Of a DNA stretch of 64,000 nucleotides, positions 47,806 to 59,612 are shown in pieces (the stretch's first letter is position 1; each line of letters opens with the position of its first letter). The DNA is from Pholiota molesta (lineage: Eukaryota > Basidiomycota > Agaricomycetes > Agaricales > Strophariaceae), in NCBI GenBank assembly GCA_014925825.1, contig JACGCK010000001.1, positions 1,054,001 through 1,118,000 on the forward strand, read 5' to 3'. Made by a program: the position numbers and the translations under genes. The notes beneath the pieces are model-generated. The model was not told where the DNA came from and did not search any database. It saw nothing but the letters and a program-made list of their open reading frames with translations.

Positions 47806-49619
47806 TCTGTCGATGTATTTTTAATTGGCTTGCATAAGTCATTTGTTTCCTCTCTGCCTAGAGGAATAGGATATTCAGCAAATAAACTTTTGGAGTGATA
47901 ACACTTAGCGGATGTTGCTGAGTCGTTTGGTTTTCGTTCCCTCAATCGCTGACATATTTTCAGAAAGGTATTTGCACTTTGCACATTTCCAATTGAACAG
48001 AATTCTTGATGACAATGCAACATTTGATGTATTAGGATTTGAAACGCGCCTGACTGTGCAGAAGAGTCTAGTTTCGAGTTGTCAGCTAATCGTGACCAGC
48101 CAAAATTTCGATCTCGGAAGTCTGTGTTACTACGGCAGCGCTAGCAGAGTTGCAATCAGAGTGTGGCATATTTTCGAAATTCGATGCTTGAAAGGCAGAA
48201 ATCCCCAGCTTTGCTATATGTAGATGGTCAACCAGTCACACCAACGGCCCGGGTATCCAATTGGTGTCCACTACGATTTCCTGCCTGCTTAGCGCTTATT
48301 CCCGACCCTGCGCGCTTGCCGTTATCGGTACAGGGCTCCGAACTTATATGGCTCAGTGACATTGGACATGCAAATTGTCAAGCGCCCCCCACTCACATGT
48401 TACGATGCCCCAGCTTGAGCAGCTGAGCAGGAAAAGGGGGGCATACTGGTCTGCAAGTCAAACAGGCAATGTCGTTTTCTACATCATAACCTTCTCCCGA
48501 AGGAGAGCATGAGCATTATTGAAAACGAAACCTCCTTTTATATTATGTTTATCTGGCGTAACGGAGAATATCCTGGAAGCAAACATGGTGACATTGCCCC
48601 ATTTGAGGACTGGAGTACTGTACTGGTCCGAACGAACAGAAAGGAATGCATAAGTATACAGGAACTCGTGCACGGTTACACTGTTAACCTAAAGAATATG
48701 CAAATCGAAAAATGTCCGCGGAAGAAAAAAACGCCTTAGCCTTTGAGTAAATCCATTGGGCTGCAGGCATGCCTCAGACCATGTCGAGAAAGATGTCAAT
48801 AAATGCAATATTGAAATCCGTAAAGTGGCGACCCTAAGTCACAGTCGCAGACAGTCTGGTCATGATCAAGCGAGGATGAGAAAGAACAAAAGACTGGCCT
48901 CCGATATGTGCCTCATATACATAGTCAGCCCGACTTGAAAGTGTGTCTAAAAATAACAAGCATCTGGGGTGCGATTCGTACCGTCACTATACATAGTAGC
49001 TACTACTTACGAATAGAAAGCGGTCGAACTGCGCCCAACGCCTTTTGACGTGCGTCCAGATCTTGATGTATGAAGCAAGTATGAACAGGGCGACTATTAA
49101 GGGGTCGGCCGGGAGCGCCTAGGCGTAGGTCTCGTCGAGATGGCGGGGATAGCAGGCATAGTAGGCATAGACTGCATATAGGCAACATCGTCAGGCTAGT
49201 TTTGGACAGAGTTCCATGAGAAGGCATTGTACAGGGCTCAGAAGAGACTGCCAACAATGACCATTGATAAGAATATCTAAACCCAAGAAGAATGTGTGGA
49301 AGCAGAAGTCCCAAGTGTCGATCCTCAGACGCCGGACATCAGAACACCAGTGAGAAAAGAGGCAAAAATTAAACCTTGGACAGTCTATCCATTGGACTGC
49401 TTCAGTCTCGTTTAAGCAGTAAGCTTAACACCGAACGCGGCGAAACGGCGCAGCCAGCGGTCAGAACCAAGCTAAGCTCAACGACCAAGCTCAAGAACAC
49501 GGACCCGGAGACACTCAACCCGGAATGAAACAGGTTGTCGTGGTCTTTCTGCGTTCAAGTATAGACACTGCGGACGCGGATGATAAGTATGCTTAAAGAA
49601 GATGCTGATCATGATCATT
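47806..49619. other. Gene-poor intergenic stretch
   Basis: 1.8 kb with no supported gene. 48414-48428 repeats exactly the 15-mer of 2236-2250. Plus-strand frames at 48163-48426 and 48509-48739 have no recognisable content. Confidence 0.4.
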
Positions 49620-51403
49620 TCATAAATCATGAATCAAGAAACGGTGCTTGATACGCTTACGGATAGGCAAATAGGACTCAATGCCGCATTGCGCACCTGA
49701 AGCTAAAGCGTATCCAGGCGGTAATGGATAAGGCGGGGATTGCCGTCTTGTATCGCGCAGGACGCCGAGGTCTGGATGAGCATCGGCGAGGGTGGGACAA
49801 TTCTCGTCCTTCCTAACGGGTTGATAACAGTGAGATATCGATACTGCAAGTAGCTGCAAGTGATCGCCGTCCATAAATGCTGCACAGTCCAAGATAGCCA
49901 AGATATGATGAGGTCAAATGAGTGATTAATGTGTATGAAGATATCAGAGAGAAAGGGGAAAATTCCAATACTTACCAATTTCCACGCCATTGTCAACGCT
50001 CGAAAATCGTCATGGGGGGAAGACCGTCATCATCGTTCTGTTTGGCGTGTAGCTCGCGCAGAGGGCCTCGTGATAGTGGCGGGCGTCTTCGTCCTGGAAT
50101 CCCCATGAAGGCAAGGTGTCAAAATCCGATGAGCGCATAATGACGTCTTTGAGAGTCGCTTTCCATAGGTCCACGTGTGCATAAACCTATGAAAGAGCAG
50201 AGTCGGAGCGAAAGCGAGAGCACAATGCGGCCAGATGAAGTCATTGCGCCCAGAAATAAATACTTACAGGTGGGGAGCGGTAATGCTCATAAAAAAGCAC
50301 CAACACGTCCACGCCAATATTGTCACTATTACAATCTGGAACGATGCGGAACCGGAGTTTTCCTTCTTCTCCTGATACCATACCCGAGGAACGAATAAAG
50401 CCTATCCAATACTAGTTGGCCAACCAACCGTCTTGAAAGATAGCTGAAATCGCGCATACCTACATGTACACCGCAGAGAAAGAGATAACGAGGGCGGCCA
50501 ATCTGTCCTTTGCTTCAATTACAGAAGCAGAGAGCCAAAAACAGAACATGTATTCCATGCTCCCTCAAATTCGAAGCTCGAACCCAGGTCAAAAGTGTGA
50601 ACAGACAAGCGCAGATCGGGCTCGAGTTGAATAGATTCAGTCAGGATGTCCACGACATAAATCGCCGACGCGTCATGGGTGAGACGGGAAGACCGGAATG
50701 AAATGCATGTCCATAAAATATTTCATTGACCTGTGACATCATGCTGAATGGGTGTCCAAATCCTGTTGGAACAATTCCGAGGCCACAGGAATCGGGAATA
50801 CAACGGAGCGCAGTGGAATCTTGAGATGACCTATTGTATTGCGCCTGACAGGCTCGGAGGCAGGGAAGATCGAATGTTTCTCATGTGCGGACTGTGGAGA
50901 GCATGTCAGATTAGAGAGAGGAATGATTGAGAAGAGCGGAGAAGGCGCTGCAGGCAGGGTGCCGACCCCGCTATGAGAAATATAATGCATTCCATCTATC
51001 GTCGGTGGTGTGTAGAACATTCGGGGGCATCATCGGACTTGCGCAATGGTAATAGACGCGAGAGGGATTCATGCATAGCGTCAAGTGCGAATACTGGGTG
51101 ACGACAAGGGCACCGACTGCCCGGCCGTCCGAAGAGATCCACTTGGGCTCGGAAGCGTAGGACGAGGAGACGGATCGCTGGGCAAGATAGATCAAATGCA
51201 TCTTGAGCGCCTGAAGACCAGCACTGCGCATCCGAATCATCGGCTGAGAGATTTCCGCCTGGCAGTTGTGAGTCGTAATCCGCTATCTCGCCCACTATCG
51301 CCTTTGCTCGTCCGACCGGTACAGTATCCACAGGCGGATGGCCATGGAATGCGCACATATATGGGTTTACGTTGGATTGGTGCGAATCGCGAGCGTAGAA
51401 CAC
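49620..51403 (-). CDS. Unrecognised multi-exon gene
   Basis: I cannot name this gene, but splice signals and protein-like segments support one on the minus strand. Segments in order: AIYVVDILTESIQLEPDLRL with SVHTFDLGSSFEFEGAWNT (about 50530-50660); IGRPRYLFLCGVHV, donor GTATGC near 50456; GFIRSSGMVSGEEGKLRFRI, then VPDCNSDNIGVDVLVLFYEH and YRSPP, donor GTAAGT at about 50272; VYAHVDLWKATLKDVIMRSS, then DFDTLPSWGFQDEDARHYHE. These last three join in phase. A further donor (AAATTG/GTAAGT at about 49978) and a last piece (PVRKDENCPTLADAHPDLGV with SPPYPLPPGYALASG) follow downstream, but the frame there is not settled. The 5' end, perhaps near 51.2-51.4 kb, is unclear. Confidence 0.4.
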
Positions 51404-52016
51404 TCTAGCTAGAAATTCGAAGCGCTATCAAATTGCATATCGCACTGCATTCTCGGCTTCAACGGGCCTCAGGAATCAAGGTGCACCGGATGAGACGTTG
51501 CGCACTACGACTGGCGATGGTGGCATGGCGCCGCTGACGCGTTGCGACTCATTGGTATGGTGTGATGCTGATGGGATATTTAATGGGGGCCACCGAGGAT
51601 TTAGTGCATTAGGCAGCGGGATGGGACACCGAGGAGTGCGCAGATATGTACTGCTAGGCGGATGCGAGGGGACGAAATCTGCATGTGCATCTGCGCTGCT
51701 CTCAAGCTGGCTTCAAGGATCAGCAGGAAGGCGAGAAGCGCCTCTGGCGGTGTCAGGTAGCCTTTGAGTTTAGGCTTGCTTCTGATGCTGATAGGGACAA
51801 AAGGGTGCAACTTAAAGGGGCAGCAGCGCATGCGCGCTGGAAGAGGAAGCGCGAATTTTGCGGGTGGGCGTGTGGACTGCGCGATTTATGCAAAGGGCTT
51901 CCAGGCGCGCGTCGTCGCCGGGCATCCGGAGGCGCCGGAAGATTAATGAGTCACATGATACCGACGTTGGCTGGCGGGTGAAATTGCTGAGCGTCTGGAA
52001 TATTACGCGCCCAACC
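51404..52016. other. Intergenic, composition shift to GC-rich
   Basis: No gene seen. The base composition rises from mixed to GC-rich towards 52 kb and stays high through the SCH9 gene. Confidence 0.35.
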
Positions 52017-52595
52017 ATGCCCATGGCCAGCAGTGATGAACACGATGCATCGGACGGCAGCGAGAAAAAGGAACCAATACACCTAACGATCCCGCCGCGG
52101 ATGCTGGCAGTGCCCGCGACCGCGTTCATAGTGGGGGCCGCAATAGGGATCATGCGCGGGGGGCGGACAGCATCGTTGCGCTTCCTGGCGGAGAACGCGC
52201 ACAGGCCACCGACGACGGTGCAGGGGTGGTACTTTTACAATAAGACGAAGAACTACAAAGTGATGCTGGGGGCGCTGAAGGGCGCGGGTGCGGAAGCGGG
52301 GAAGCTGACGGCGCTGGGCGTGACGTACGTCGGGCTGGAGGAGGGGATGGAGCGGGTGGGGTGGGGGCAGGGGAAACACATGGGGGCAGCGGTGGGCAGC
52401 GCGGTGCTGTTCGCGACGGTGTGTGAGTGACTGGATTTGGCTGCTGTGTGGCGGGGACTGACGCGGGCAACAGATCGGCTGCCGGTGACGATGGCGCGGC
52501 GGGCGGTGGTGCTGGGGGTGGTGATGGGCGGGGCGATGTCGGGGCTGGAGTATGTGGGGAAGCGGCGACCGGCCGGGGGGCCGACAGAGCAGTAG
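52017..52595 (+). CDS. Small Tim17/22/23-like membrane protein
   Basis: Exons 52017-52422 and 52474-52595 (51-nt intron, GTGAGT donor), about 175 residues, no frame break. The polar N-terminus is followed by Gly/Ala-rich amphipathic helices: PRMLAVPATAFIVGAAIGIM, a Gly-rich stretch ALKGAGAEAGKLTALGVTYV, HMGAAVGSAVLFATV and RRAVVLGVVMGGAMSGLEYV. A conserved-looking YFYNKTKNYKVML sits between helices 1 and 2. Four short Gly-rich helices of this kind are typical of the Tim17/Tim22/Tim23 fold, pointing to the inner mitochondrial membrane. Family membership is inferred by pattern only. High GC3, like SCH9 just downstream. Confidence 0.6.
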
Positions 52596-52609
52596 ATAGT
52601 AGAGTGGTG

Positions 52610-52617
52610 TATATAAG
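52610..52617 (+). promoter_or_regulatory. TATA box of SCH9
   Basis: TATATAAG, 50 bp upstream of the ATG at 52666, in an otherwise GC-rich stretch. Confidence 0.5.
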
Positions 52618-52665
52618 CGCGGGCTGGATTGCGTTCCCGCTCCACACGCGGGCGAAGAATCAGCC

Positions 52666-55644
52666 ATGGGGCTCGTCCACCTTTTCTCTCTCCCAGACCA
52701 CAACCATCTCGTCCTCACCATGCTCCGTCTCTGGCCCTCGTCCCCGCCCGCCAACGACCAGCTCACCCCCCGCCCCGCGCACCTCGAGAAGAACCCCTTC
52801 AACGACCTCCCCCTCGCCCGCCCCCACTCCAGCCCAGGCCCGCAGACCCCCACCAGCGTCCACCCCCTCCTCGCCGCGGGCTCGTCCCCGCTGCTGCCAT
52901 CATCGGCTTACGGCGGATCGGCTGCCTCGGATCTCACGCCCCTGGCTTCCCCCTTTGGCCCTTTCACCTCAGCCCAGCCCACCACACATCTCTCCATACA
53001 TGCCCCCGACTTCAAAATGCAGCAGCCCCCCCTAGGTAAAAAATCCGCTCCATCCACATCTACATCCACCTCCACCTCCACCTCCTCCGCCTCCTCCGCC
53101 ACCCCGTCGACCACTCCGCCCCAGGTCGCCACCTCCAAGGGCCAGCTCCATGTCAAACTCATCCAGTCCCGCGGCCTCAACGTCCGCAGTATACACGCCA
53201 AACCATACGTCGTCGTCCAGTTCGAGCAGAACGAGTTCGTCTCCCGCGATCCCATCGCAGAGACCGACAAGGAGGTCAAAGGCACTCCTGTCAATCTATC
53301 CCGCCAGACCTCTTCCAACGCTATCTCCGCCCTCGGAGCTATAGGCTCCAAGGCTGCTGCCCATGATGCGAAGCGCAAGAGCAGCAAAGGCAGCAAAGAG
53401 ATCTCTCCATCCTCTTCCCTCGTCTCCGCTGCCTCCAGAGCCCTTCTTTCTCCGTCCGCTGGCGGCATCTCCAACGGCCTCCTGGGTGGCCGTTTGTCAG
53501 CGCACAACCCCGTCTGGAAGCATGAGGTCTCATTGTAAGCTCTTGTCTCCATCTCCTTATTTCAGATCCCATTGACCTTGTTTTTTCTCCGTTATCAAGT
53601 GACGTTACCTCCGAAGAATCCCTTATCACCTTGAATGTCTACGACCGTGCAGTTTCAGACCAAGGCTTCCTTGGCACCATTCAGATAAAGCCTCTTCTCA
53701 TCCATGATCATACCGTGGACCAGTGGTACAAGTCAGTATTTCCCCTTTTCCCGATCGTTTCTTCTCCGTCCACTTTCCATCCATCTGCCTGGTGCTGTTG
53801 CTTACTTGCGCCGCAAGGCATGCACACATGGCAGGCTACCATTTTCATTCGGCTGCAACTTCCTTTTGCCCGAACGGGGTCCTGAGTTACAATCTTACTG
53901 ACGTGTCGCTTATTTTCCCCACAGGCTCCGGCCGTTCGAGGACGAGATTGTGAGTGGGAGATGCGGGTGCAGATCACATATGAACAGTTCAAGGTGCGTT
54001 TCCTGTCATTATGTCAATCCCATGTTTTCAGCTAACTCGGGGTACCTTGACTACGCGAACAGACTAAGCGCGCATTGACACCCCGCGATTTCGAGTTCCT
54101 CAAGCTCATTGGCGCGGCACATTCGGCAAAGTGTTCCAGGTGCGGAAAAAGGACACGAAGCGGATATATGCAATGAAGGTGCTATCGAAGAAGGAGATAG
54201 TGGCTAAGAAGGAGGTGGCGCATACGATTGGGGAACGCAAGATCCTCCAACGGTCTTGGAGTCACCATTCCTCGTCGGCCTAAATTTAGTTTCCAAACGG
54301 ACACGGATCTCTATCTAGTCACTGACTTCAAGAGCGGTGGCGAGCTCTTTTGGCATTTGCAAAGAGAGACACGCTTTTCAGAAGAGCGCGCAAATTCTAT
54401 ATCGCCGAACTAATCTTGGCCCTGGAGCATCTACACAAGTATAATATTGTTTACCGGTGCGTCCTCGCGATTATCGTTCTGCTTGATTCATGCTGATTCC
54501 CTAAAAAAAGCGATCTAAAGCCCGAGAATATTCTACTAGATGCTACAGGCCATGTTGCGTTGTGTGATTTCGGGCTGTCTAAAGCCGATCTACGTCCAGA
54601 CGAGCTGACGACGACTTTTTGCGGCACAACCGAGTATCTCGCTCCGGAGATTCTGCTGGACGAGCACGGCTATTCAAAGATTGTTGACTTCTGGTCGCTC
54701 GGCGTGCTGTTGTTCGAAATGTGTTGCGGATGGAGTCCGTTCTACGCCGAGGACACGCAGCAGATGTACAAGAACATATGTTTTGGCAAGATCCGGTTCC
54801 CCAAGGGAGTGATCAATGACGATGGGAAGCAATTTGTGAAAGGGGTGCGTATTCTTCTTGCATTTATTTTTGGGGATGCTTTTAGACTTGATTAAATTGG
54901 GGAAGCACCATCGCTGACGTCGTTCGCCTATCTATTTATAGCTTCTCAACCGGAATCCAAAACACAGGTTGGGCGCACAGCGCGACGCCGCCGAGCTCAA
55001 AGAGCACCCGTTCTTCAAGAACATCGACTGGGAGGCGCTGTCGCTCAAGCAGTCCACGCCGCCCTTCAAGCCCGTCGTCGAGTCGGACGAGTCGACGAGC
55101 AACTTTGACCCCGAGTTCACCTCGGCAGACCTCCGCGAGGTCGGCGGCATCGACATGATGGACCTCGACAACGACCTCGACGACAACGACCCGTCCGAGG
55201 CGTGGGTCTCGCAGTCCATCAGCGGCATGCAACACCAGCCGAACGGGCCCCTTGGCAGTGCGCCGCCGAACAAATCCGCGAGCCCGCTGAGCCCGATTAC
55301 GAAGGCGCCTCTACGGGTGGCAATGGCGGTGCGCGTCCACAGGGTATCCAGATCAAGCCCTCACGCGTGCGCAAAGGGGTCGTAGGCAGCCCGCTGACGA
55401 ACAGCGTGCAGGAGAATTTCATCGGGTTCACCTACCACGGCGGCGAGAGCGTCGCGGCGCCGCGGAAAGACTATTTCCAGCAGCGGCGGGCGGAAAGCGG
55501 TGGCGGAGAGGAGGAGGCGGTGGCGGACGAGGATGCGCCGGAGGTGACGACGGAGGACGAGTTTGAGGACGCGGGCCGCAGTGCGGGGCGCTATGCCATG
55601 TGCGGCGGAATGGGGGCAGTTTTGACGAGGAGGATATGTCGTGA
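52666..55644 (+). CDS. SCH9: AGC kinase SCH9 (C2 domain plus kinase), frame broken
   Basis: TORC1-controlled AGC kinase of growth and stress. Exons: 52666-53534, 53600-53731, 53925-53993, 54063-54456, 54511-54844 and 54942-55644. A low-complexity N-terminus with a Thr/Ser run (53050-53105) leads to a C2 domain ([44 protein letters not shown]). The kinase domain has [74 protein letters not shown] (T-loop Thr) and [12 protein letters not shown]. The AGC tail ends with a hydrophobic motif [10 protein letters not shown]. Bases are missing near 53958, 54110, 54255, 54290, 54395, 55305 and 55610; every kinase motif survives once these are allowed for. The true stop is TGA at 55642-55644. A 381-aa frame running on to 56347 is an artefact of the last breaks. 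Confidence 0.9.
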
Positions 55645-56708
55645 ATGGTGCCTGCGGGTATCTATTTCACTTGCACTTTTTCCCCAGTTTCGCCACTCGC
55701 ACTCTCAGCTGCATTTGCATTTGCGCATCTACTTCCTGCTCATCCATTGCCATCACCCAAATTTCCTTCCTTCCTTTCCCCATTCTTCCTCGTGTTTTTT
55801 TCTTCTTATTCTGGGGCTATGTACGACCACAACGACAATTGCATCATCAATCAATCACTTAATCAATTATCATCTACGCATTCATCGCACTAACCAACCA
55901 TCCAACTCACGCAACCACCTCCATGTCATTACACCATGGCGCCCATGGACGACTTGTAGAACTCGAGAAAGGCGATCATTCTGTCTCTTATGCTCCGATT
56001 CCGGAAATGCTACCAGTCCATCCACATTCCTGCATCGTTTTTTCATGCACTCGACCACGCAAAAACGCTTAACCGCGAGCACTGTAATTTCCACAACCCA
56101 CACTGTTACTACTCACACAAGCAAGCCGATGCTGGGCAACAATGCACCGCATGGAGTGTTGCACGGCTCGTATGCACTCCTATTACAGAACACAACTAAC
56201 CTTCACCAGCACTACTGGCTCTTTCCCAATGCTCGCACGACTGTCTACGGACGACGACGACAACCTTGCCATCATATGGACAGACTTTTTCACCACCATT
56301 TTCTTCCCTCGTCTTTGAAATTGTTGTACACATACAATCGGTTGTAGTAAAAAATAGTTATAACGGTCTTCACTAACAAGTAACTTCTCTATAACATATA
56401 TACGCTATATACTTTTATAATAAAGAGACGAATTGAAATGCGTTGAATTAACGAAACAACCCTCGTGTCTAAGGAATGACTGTAAAGTGTACTTGCAGGA
56501 TTATGAGCTGTACATGGATGAAATAAATAGGAATACTTTGAGTACTGCAATGTGGCAGAAGGGTGCATGCGTGTTAGTGGTAGTGATGATAGTGTAAACA
56601 GAATATGGTCTACATGAGAAGTAACAATGCCAGAAAAAAATACAGTCGTACACCGAATGTGAGAGTAAACCAGAAAAAAAAATTAAACCCACGAAACTTC
56701 TCTGCGTG
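55645..56708. other. Convergent 3' region, T/C-rich then AT-rich
   Basis: 3' flanks of SCH9 and of the sucrase/ferredoxin gene. No gene seen. Pyrimidine-rich 55660-55820, then AT-rich. Confidence 0.35.
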
Positions 56709-58179
56709 TTACCAGTCGTTAAGTGACTGGCAGTTTGGCCGCGATAAATTCAGGCCACCGCGCAACAGTGGCGGTAGCACTAGGCCGTTAATGATAGTAT
56801 TGGTAACAATCGAATCCACATCGTGAGGAGTGACTCGGCCGTACCAGATCCCGGACCCAGACGGGGTGTAGATCTGTCAAATAAGGAATGGGAAATGGAA
56901 ATATGAGCGTCCGGAAGATTTGATACCGTCGGGGACGCAAAATAACACGGTGGAACAGTGGTACATCAATTCCACTGGAAAGGGTACTCACGATACAGTT
57001 GCCGGCGTATTTGTGTCCGCCAACATGAGAAACTTTCACGATTAAAGCGCGCTTCGAGTCGGCGCTTTGCTTAAGCTGCTCAGCAACATTTTCGTCGCGC
57101 TCCTCGGGAGTAACGTTAAGGTCTTCTAGTGGCAGCCCCATGGTCAGCGAAGGATGCTCCACTTGTGTGTCAGCATCCCATCCATGGGCTTCGAGGGATT
57201 TAATCAAAGCTAAAATTATAATGTCAGGAAGACTGGTGATGACATGCCACAGAAATAGACGCACCGTGCTCAAGTTTCGGTGCAGCTATCCCACACCGGT
57301 TGTCCCGCTTTTTATGTGAACCTACATCGAGAGAGGAACGGAAGTATGGAATTAGACACCGAGAGATGCGAAGAGGATGGAAATAAGTTGTAAGCACTCA
57401 CACAAAAGTACCACGCATGAGTAAGGCAGTATCCATGTCTTCAGTGTACTCTTTTCGAGGTATGAGCCGTCCCGGCCTACGGAGGGGTCGACTGCACTCT
57501 CCCATAGCTCTTGGGCACCTTGAATCGATCGACGGACTTCCGTGACCACCTTGAAATCGGGAAAGATCAAGACCGTATCATGGTCATCTTCATCACAGAC
57601 AGTTCTGTGGCTGCCGTTTAGAACCGAGGTACGGGTTGAGTCCGAGGTATGGAATAGGCCTGTGACCGGTCGCACACCTTTGCCGACGGATGAAGGCGGT
57701 GAAGCGGGCTTTGGGGATGCTGGTGTGGTGGGTGATGTCTGGCGATGGTGGTTGCTGGAGGTGATTTCGGAGATAGCAGCGGCGAGCGAGTCTTTGTCGT
57801 CTGTGATATCACGTTCCCAGTCTGCTTTGCCAGTTGAAATTACAATCTGCCAGGCCGGATGCAATATGGGTCTGGGACGCTAAAAGAAGGGGAAAGCAGG
57901 GAGCGCACCTGGCGGTGGTAAGACTTGACACTGCCCAGCATGTTTGTGTCCATGTCGATGTCGAAACGACGCGGGTACGCTTCATGGCCTATGGGACGTG
58001 GAGTGAGCTTCTTGAGTTATCAGATAACCTCGTGGCGCGGACTGACCCAGGTCACAAGGGTCAGCACATGCCCTGCAATCCGCGGTGGAGACAGGGACGG
58101 CGGAGGCGCGTAGGGAACGACATAGAGGGTCCTCCTGGTGGCCAAAGACGATGGACTGGAGGGTTCTGAAACCATACAT
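56709..58179 (-). CDS. Sucrase/ferredoxin-like (Aim32/Apd1-type) protein
   Basis: Thioredoxin-fold [2Fe-2S] family. Exons on the minus strand: 58179-58047, 57988-57909, 57846-57402, 57321-57265, 57209-56992 and 56873-56709, all in phase. Blocks: DCRACADPCD, GHEAYPRRFDIDMDTNMLGS, RQIVISTGKADWERDI, VLIFPDFKVVTEVRRS, KTWILPYSCVVLLCSHKKRD with NRCGIAAPKLEH, HVGGHKYAGNCI (the HxGGHK(F/Y)AGN cluster-ligand motif) and SGIWYGRVTPHDV. In yeast, relatives Apd1 and Aim32 bind an Fe-S cluster through Cys and His of these motifs. The N-terminus MYGFRTLQSIVFGHQ could be a weak mitochondrial signal. Divergent from the sirtuin. Confidence 0.87.
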
Positions 58180-58292
58180 CGTGGGGCGGGAAGAGTTGCG
58201 GAGAATTTGGGTAGCGGCCGGCTATATCAGATTAGATGCACATTATGTAATCCCCCCTCCACGCCTAGCCTCAGGCGTCTGCATTTTACTAG

Positions 58293-59372
58293 ATGGCACC
58301 ATCCGGGACATAAAAGCTTTCCAAGAACTCCTTCGCTCGTCTAAGAATATTGTAGCCGTAGCAGGTGCTGGACTGTCAGCAGCTTCCGGTACCCATAAAT
58401 CATTTCACTGATATTACGCGCTAATCGACAAAGTGAATAGGCATCCCCACGTTCCGGGGAAGTGGTGGACTGTGGAGAAAATATAATGCCATCTCTCTCG
58501 CCACACCCGAAGGCTTCGAGAAATCCCCATCTCTAGTCTGGCAATTCTATCATTATCGCCGAGAAACGCCAGTGATTTCGAATGGCTGTAATCGTACCAT
58601 CTCATGCATATCGACCGATACGCAGTGCTCTTCGCGCCAAGCCAAATGACGCCCACCGGGTTCTATCCGCGTTCGCTTTGTCGTCATTCAGGAATGAAGT
58701 AGCCCCACGGGCCACCTTCACCCTTGTGACCCAGAATGTAGATGGCCTCAGTGCGAGGGCAGATCGCGAAATTGCCATAAACAATCCAGACGCCGGCAAC
58801 GATTCCGTCTTGATTGAGATGCATGGCAGGCTCTTCGACGTTCAGTGTGCTGATGATGATTGCGGCCATGTTGAATTCAACACCCAATCTCCCATTTGTG
58901 AAGCCCTATCGGGGACCGAAGAACTATTAGTGCTGGAACGTGGTACCGTCGATCCAGAAATCGACCAGAGTAAATTACCCCGGTGCTCCAAGTGTGGATC
59001 TTTAGCTCGGCCAGGTGTTGTTTGGTTTGGAGAAACCCCGCAAAAGTTGGAAGAGATCGATGCATTGGTCGAAAAGGCGGATTTATGCCTCGTAATTGGA
59101 ACCTCTTCAACAGTAAGTATATGCCAAAATTTTGAGTCATTTTAAAACATACTCAAACGGTCTTCCAGGTATACCCAGCTGCTTCGTATGCATCAGAAAT
59201 TCAGAAAAGAGGAGGAAAAATTGCCGTTTTCAATCTGGAACGCAGCGCTGGAGATAACAAGGCCGATTATCTCTTTTTGGGACCATGCGAAGAATTGTTG
59301 CCCAAAGCCCTTGGGTTGATGGTATCCGAGGACGGAAGGGTATCTGTAGATGTTCAAGGTGATAAATCTTAA
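58293..59372 (+). CDS. SIRT5-type class III sirtuin
   Basis: NAD-dependent lysine deacylase. Exons: 58293-58388, 58441-58567, 58626-59112 and 59169-59372. Motifs: [62 protein letters not shown] (catalytic His), a zinc site (VQCADDDC and RCSKCG), [21 protein letters not shown] and [13 protein letters not shown] carries the Tyr and Arg that SIRT5 uses to hold succinyl, malonyl and glutaryl groups, so desuccinylase activity is predicted. Joining exon 2 to 3 requires a GC donor (GCCAGT at 58568). One base is missing near 58305 just after the presumed ATG, so the start is tentative. Confidence 0.88.
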
Positions 59373-59612
59373 ACGTCCATGTGCTTCGCCTTTCCACATG
59401 TATGTATGTATTTGCAGGAACACAAACTGCTGCCATCAAATCTTGATATTTTGGGTCTATGATAGAGAAGGAGAGAGGCAGAAAGGATATTCAAATAACA
59501 TTAGGGGATTATAGGGTGGGTGACCAACTATTTGTGACCCAAAGGATCATCAATGAATATGTCGAGGATGACGTGCATGTGAAGAGACACACCTTGACAA
59601 TTATACATAACA

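Noticed and set aside
52083..52853. 256-aa minus-strand frame over the Tim17-like gene and SCH9 start
   Set aside because: Arg/Pro/His-rich shadow of GC-rich coding DNA.
55202..56347. 381-aa plus-strand frame beyond the SCH9 end
   Set aside because: Begins in the correct SCH9 frame after a break but runs into the 3' region; the natural end is the TGA at 55642 in another frame.
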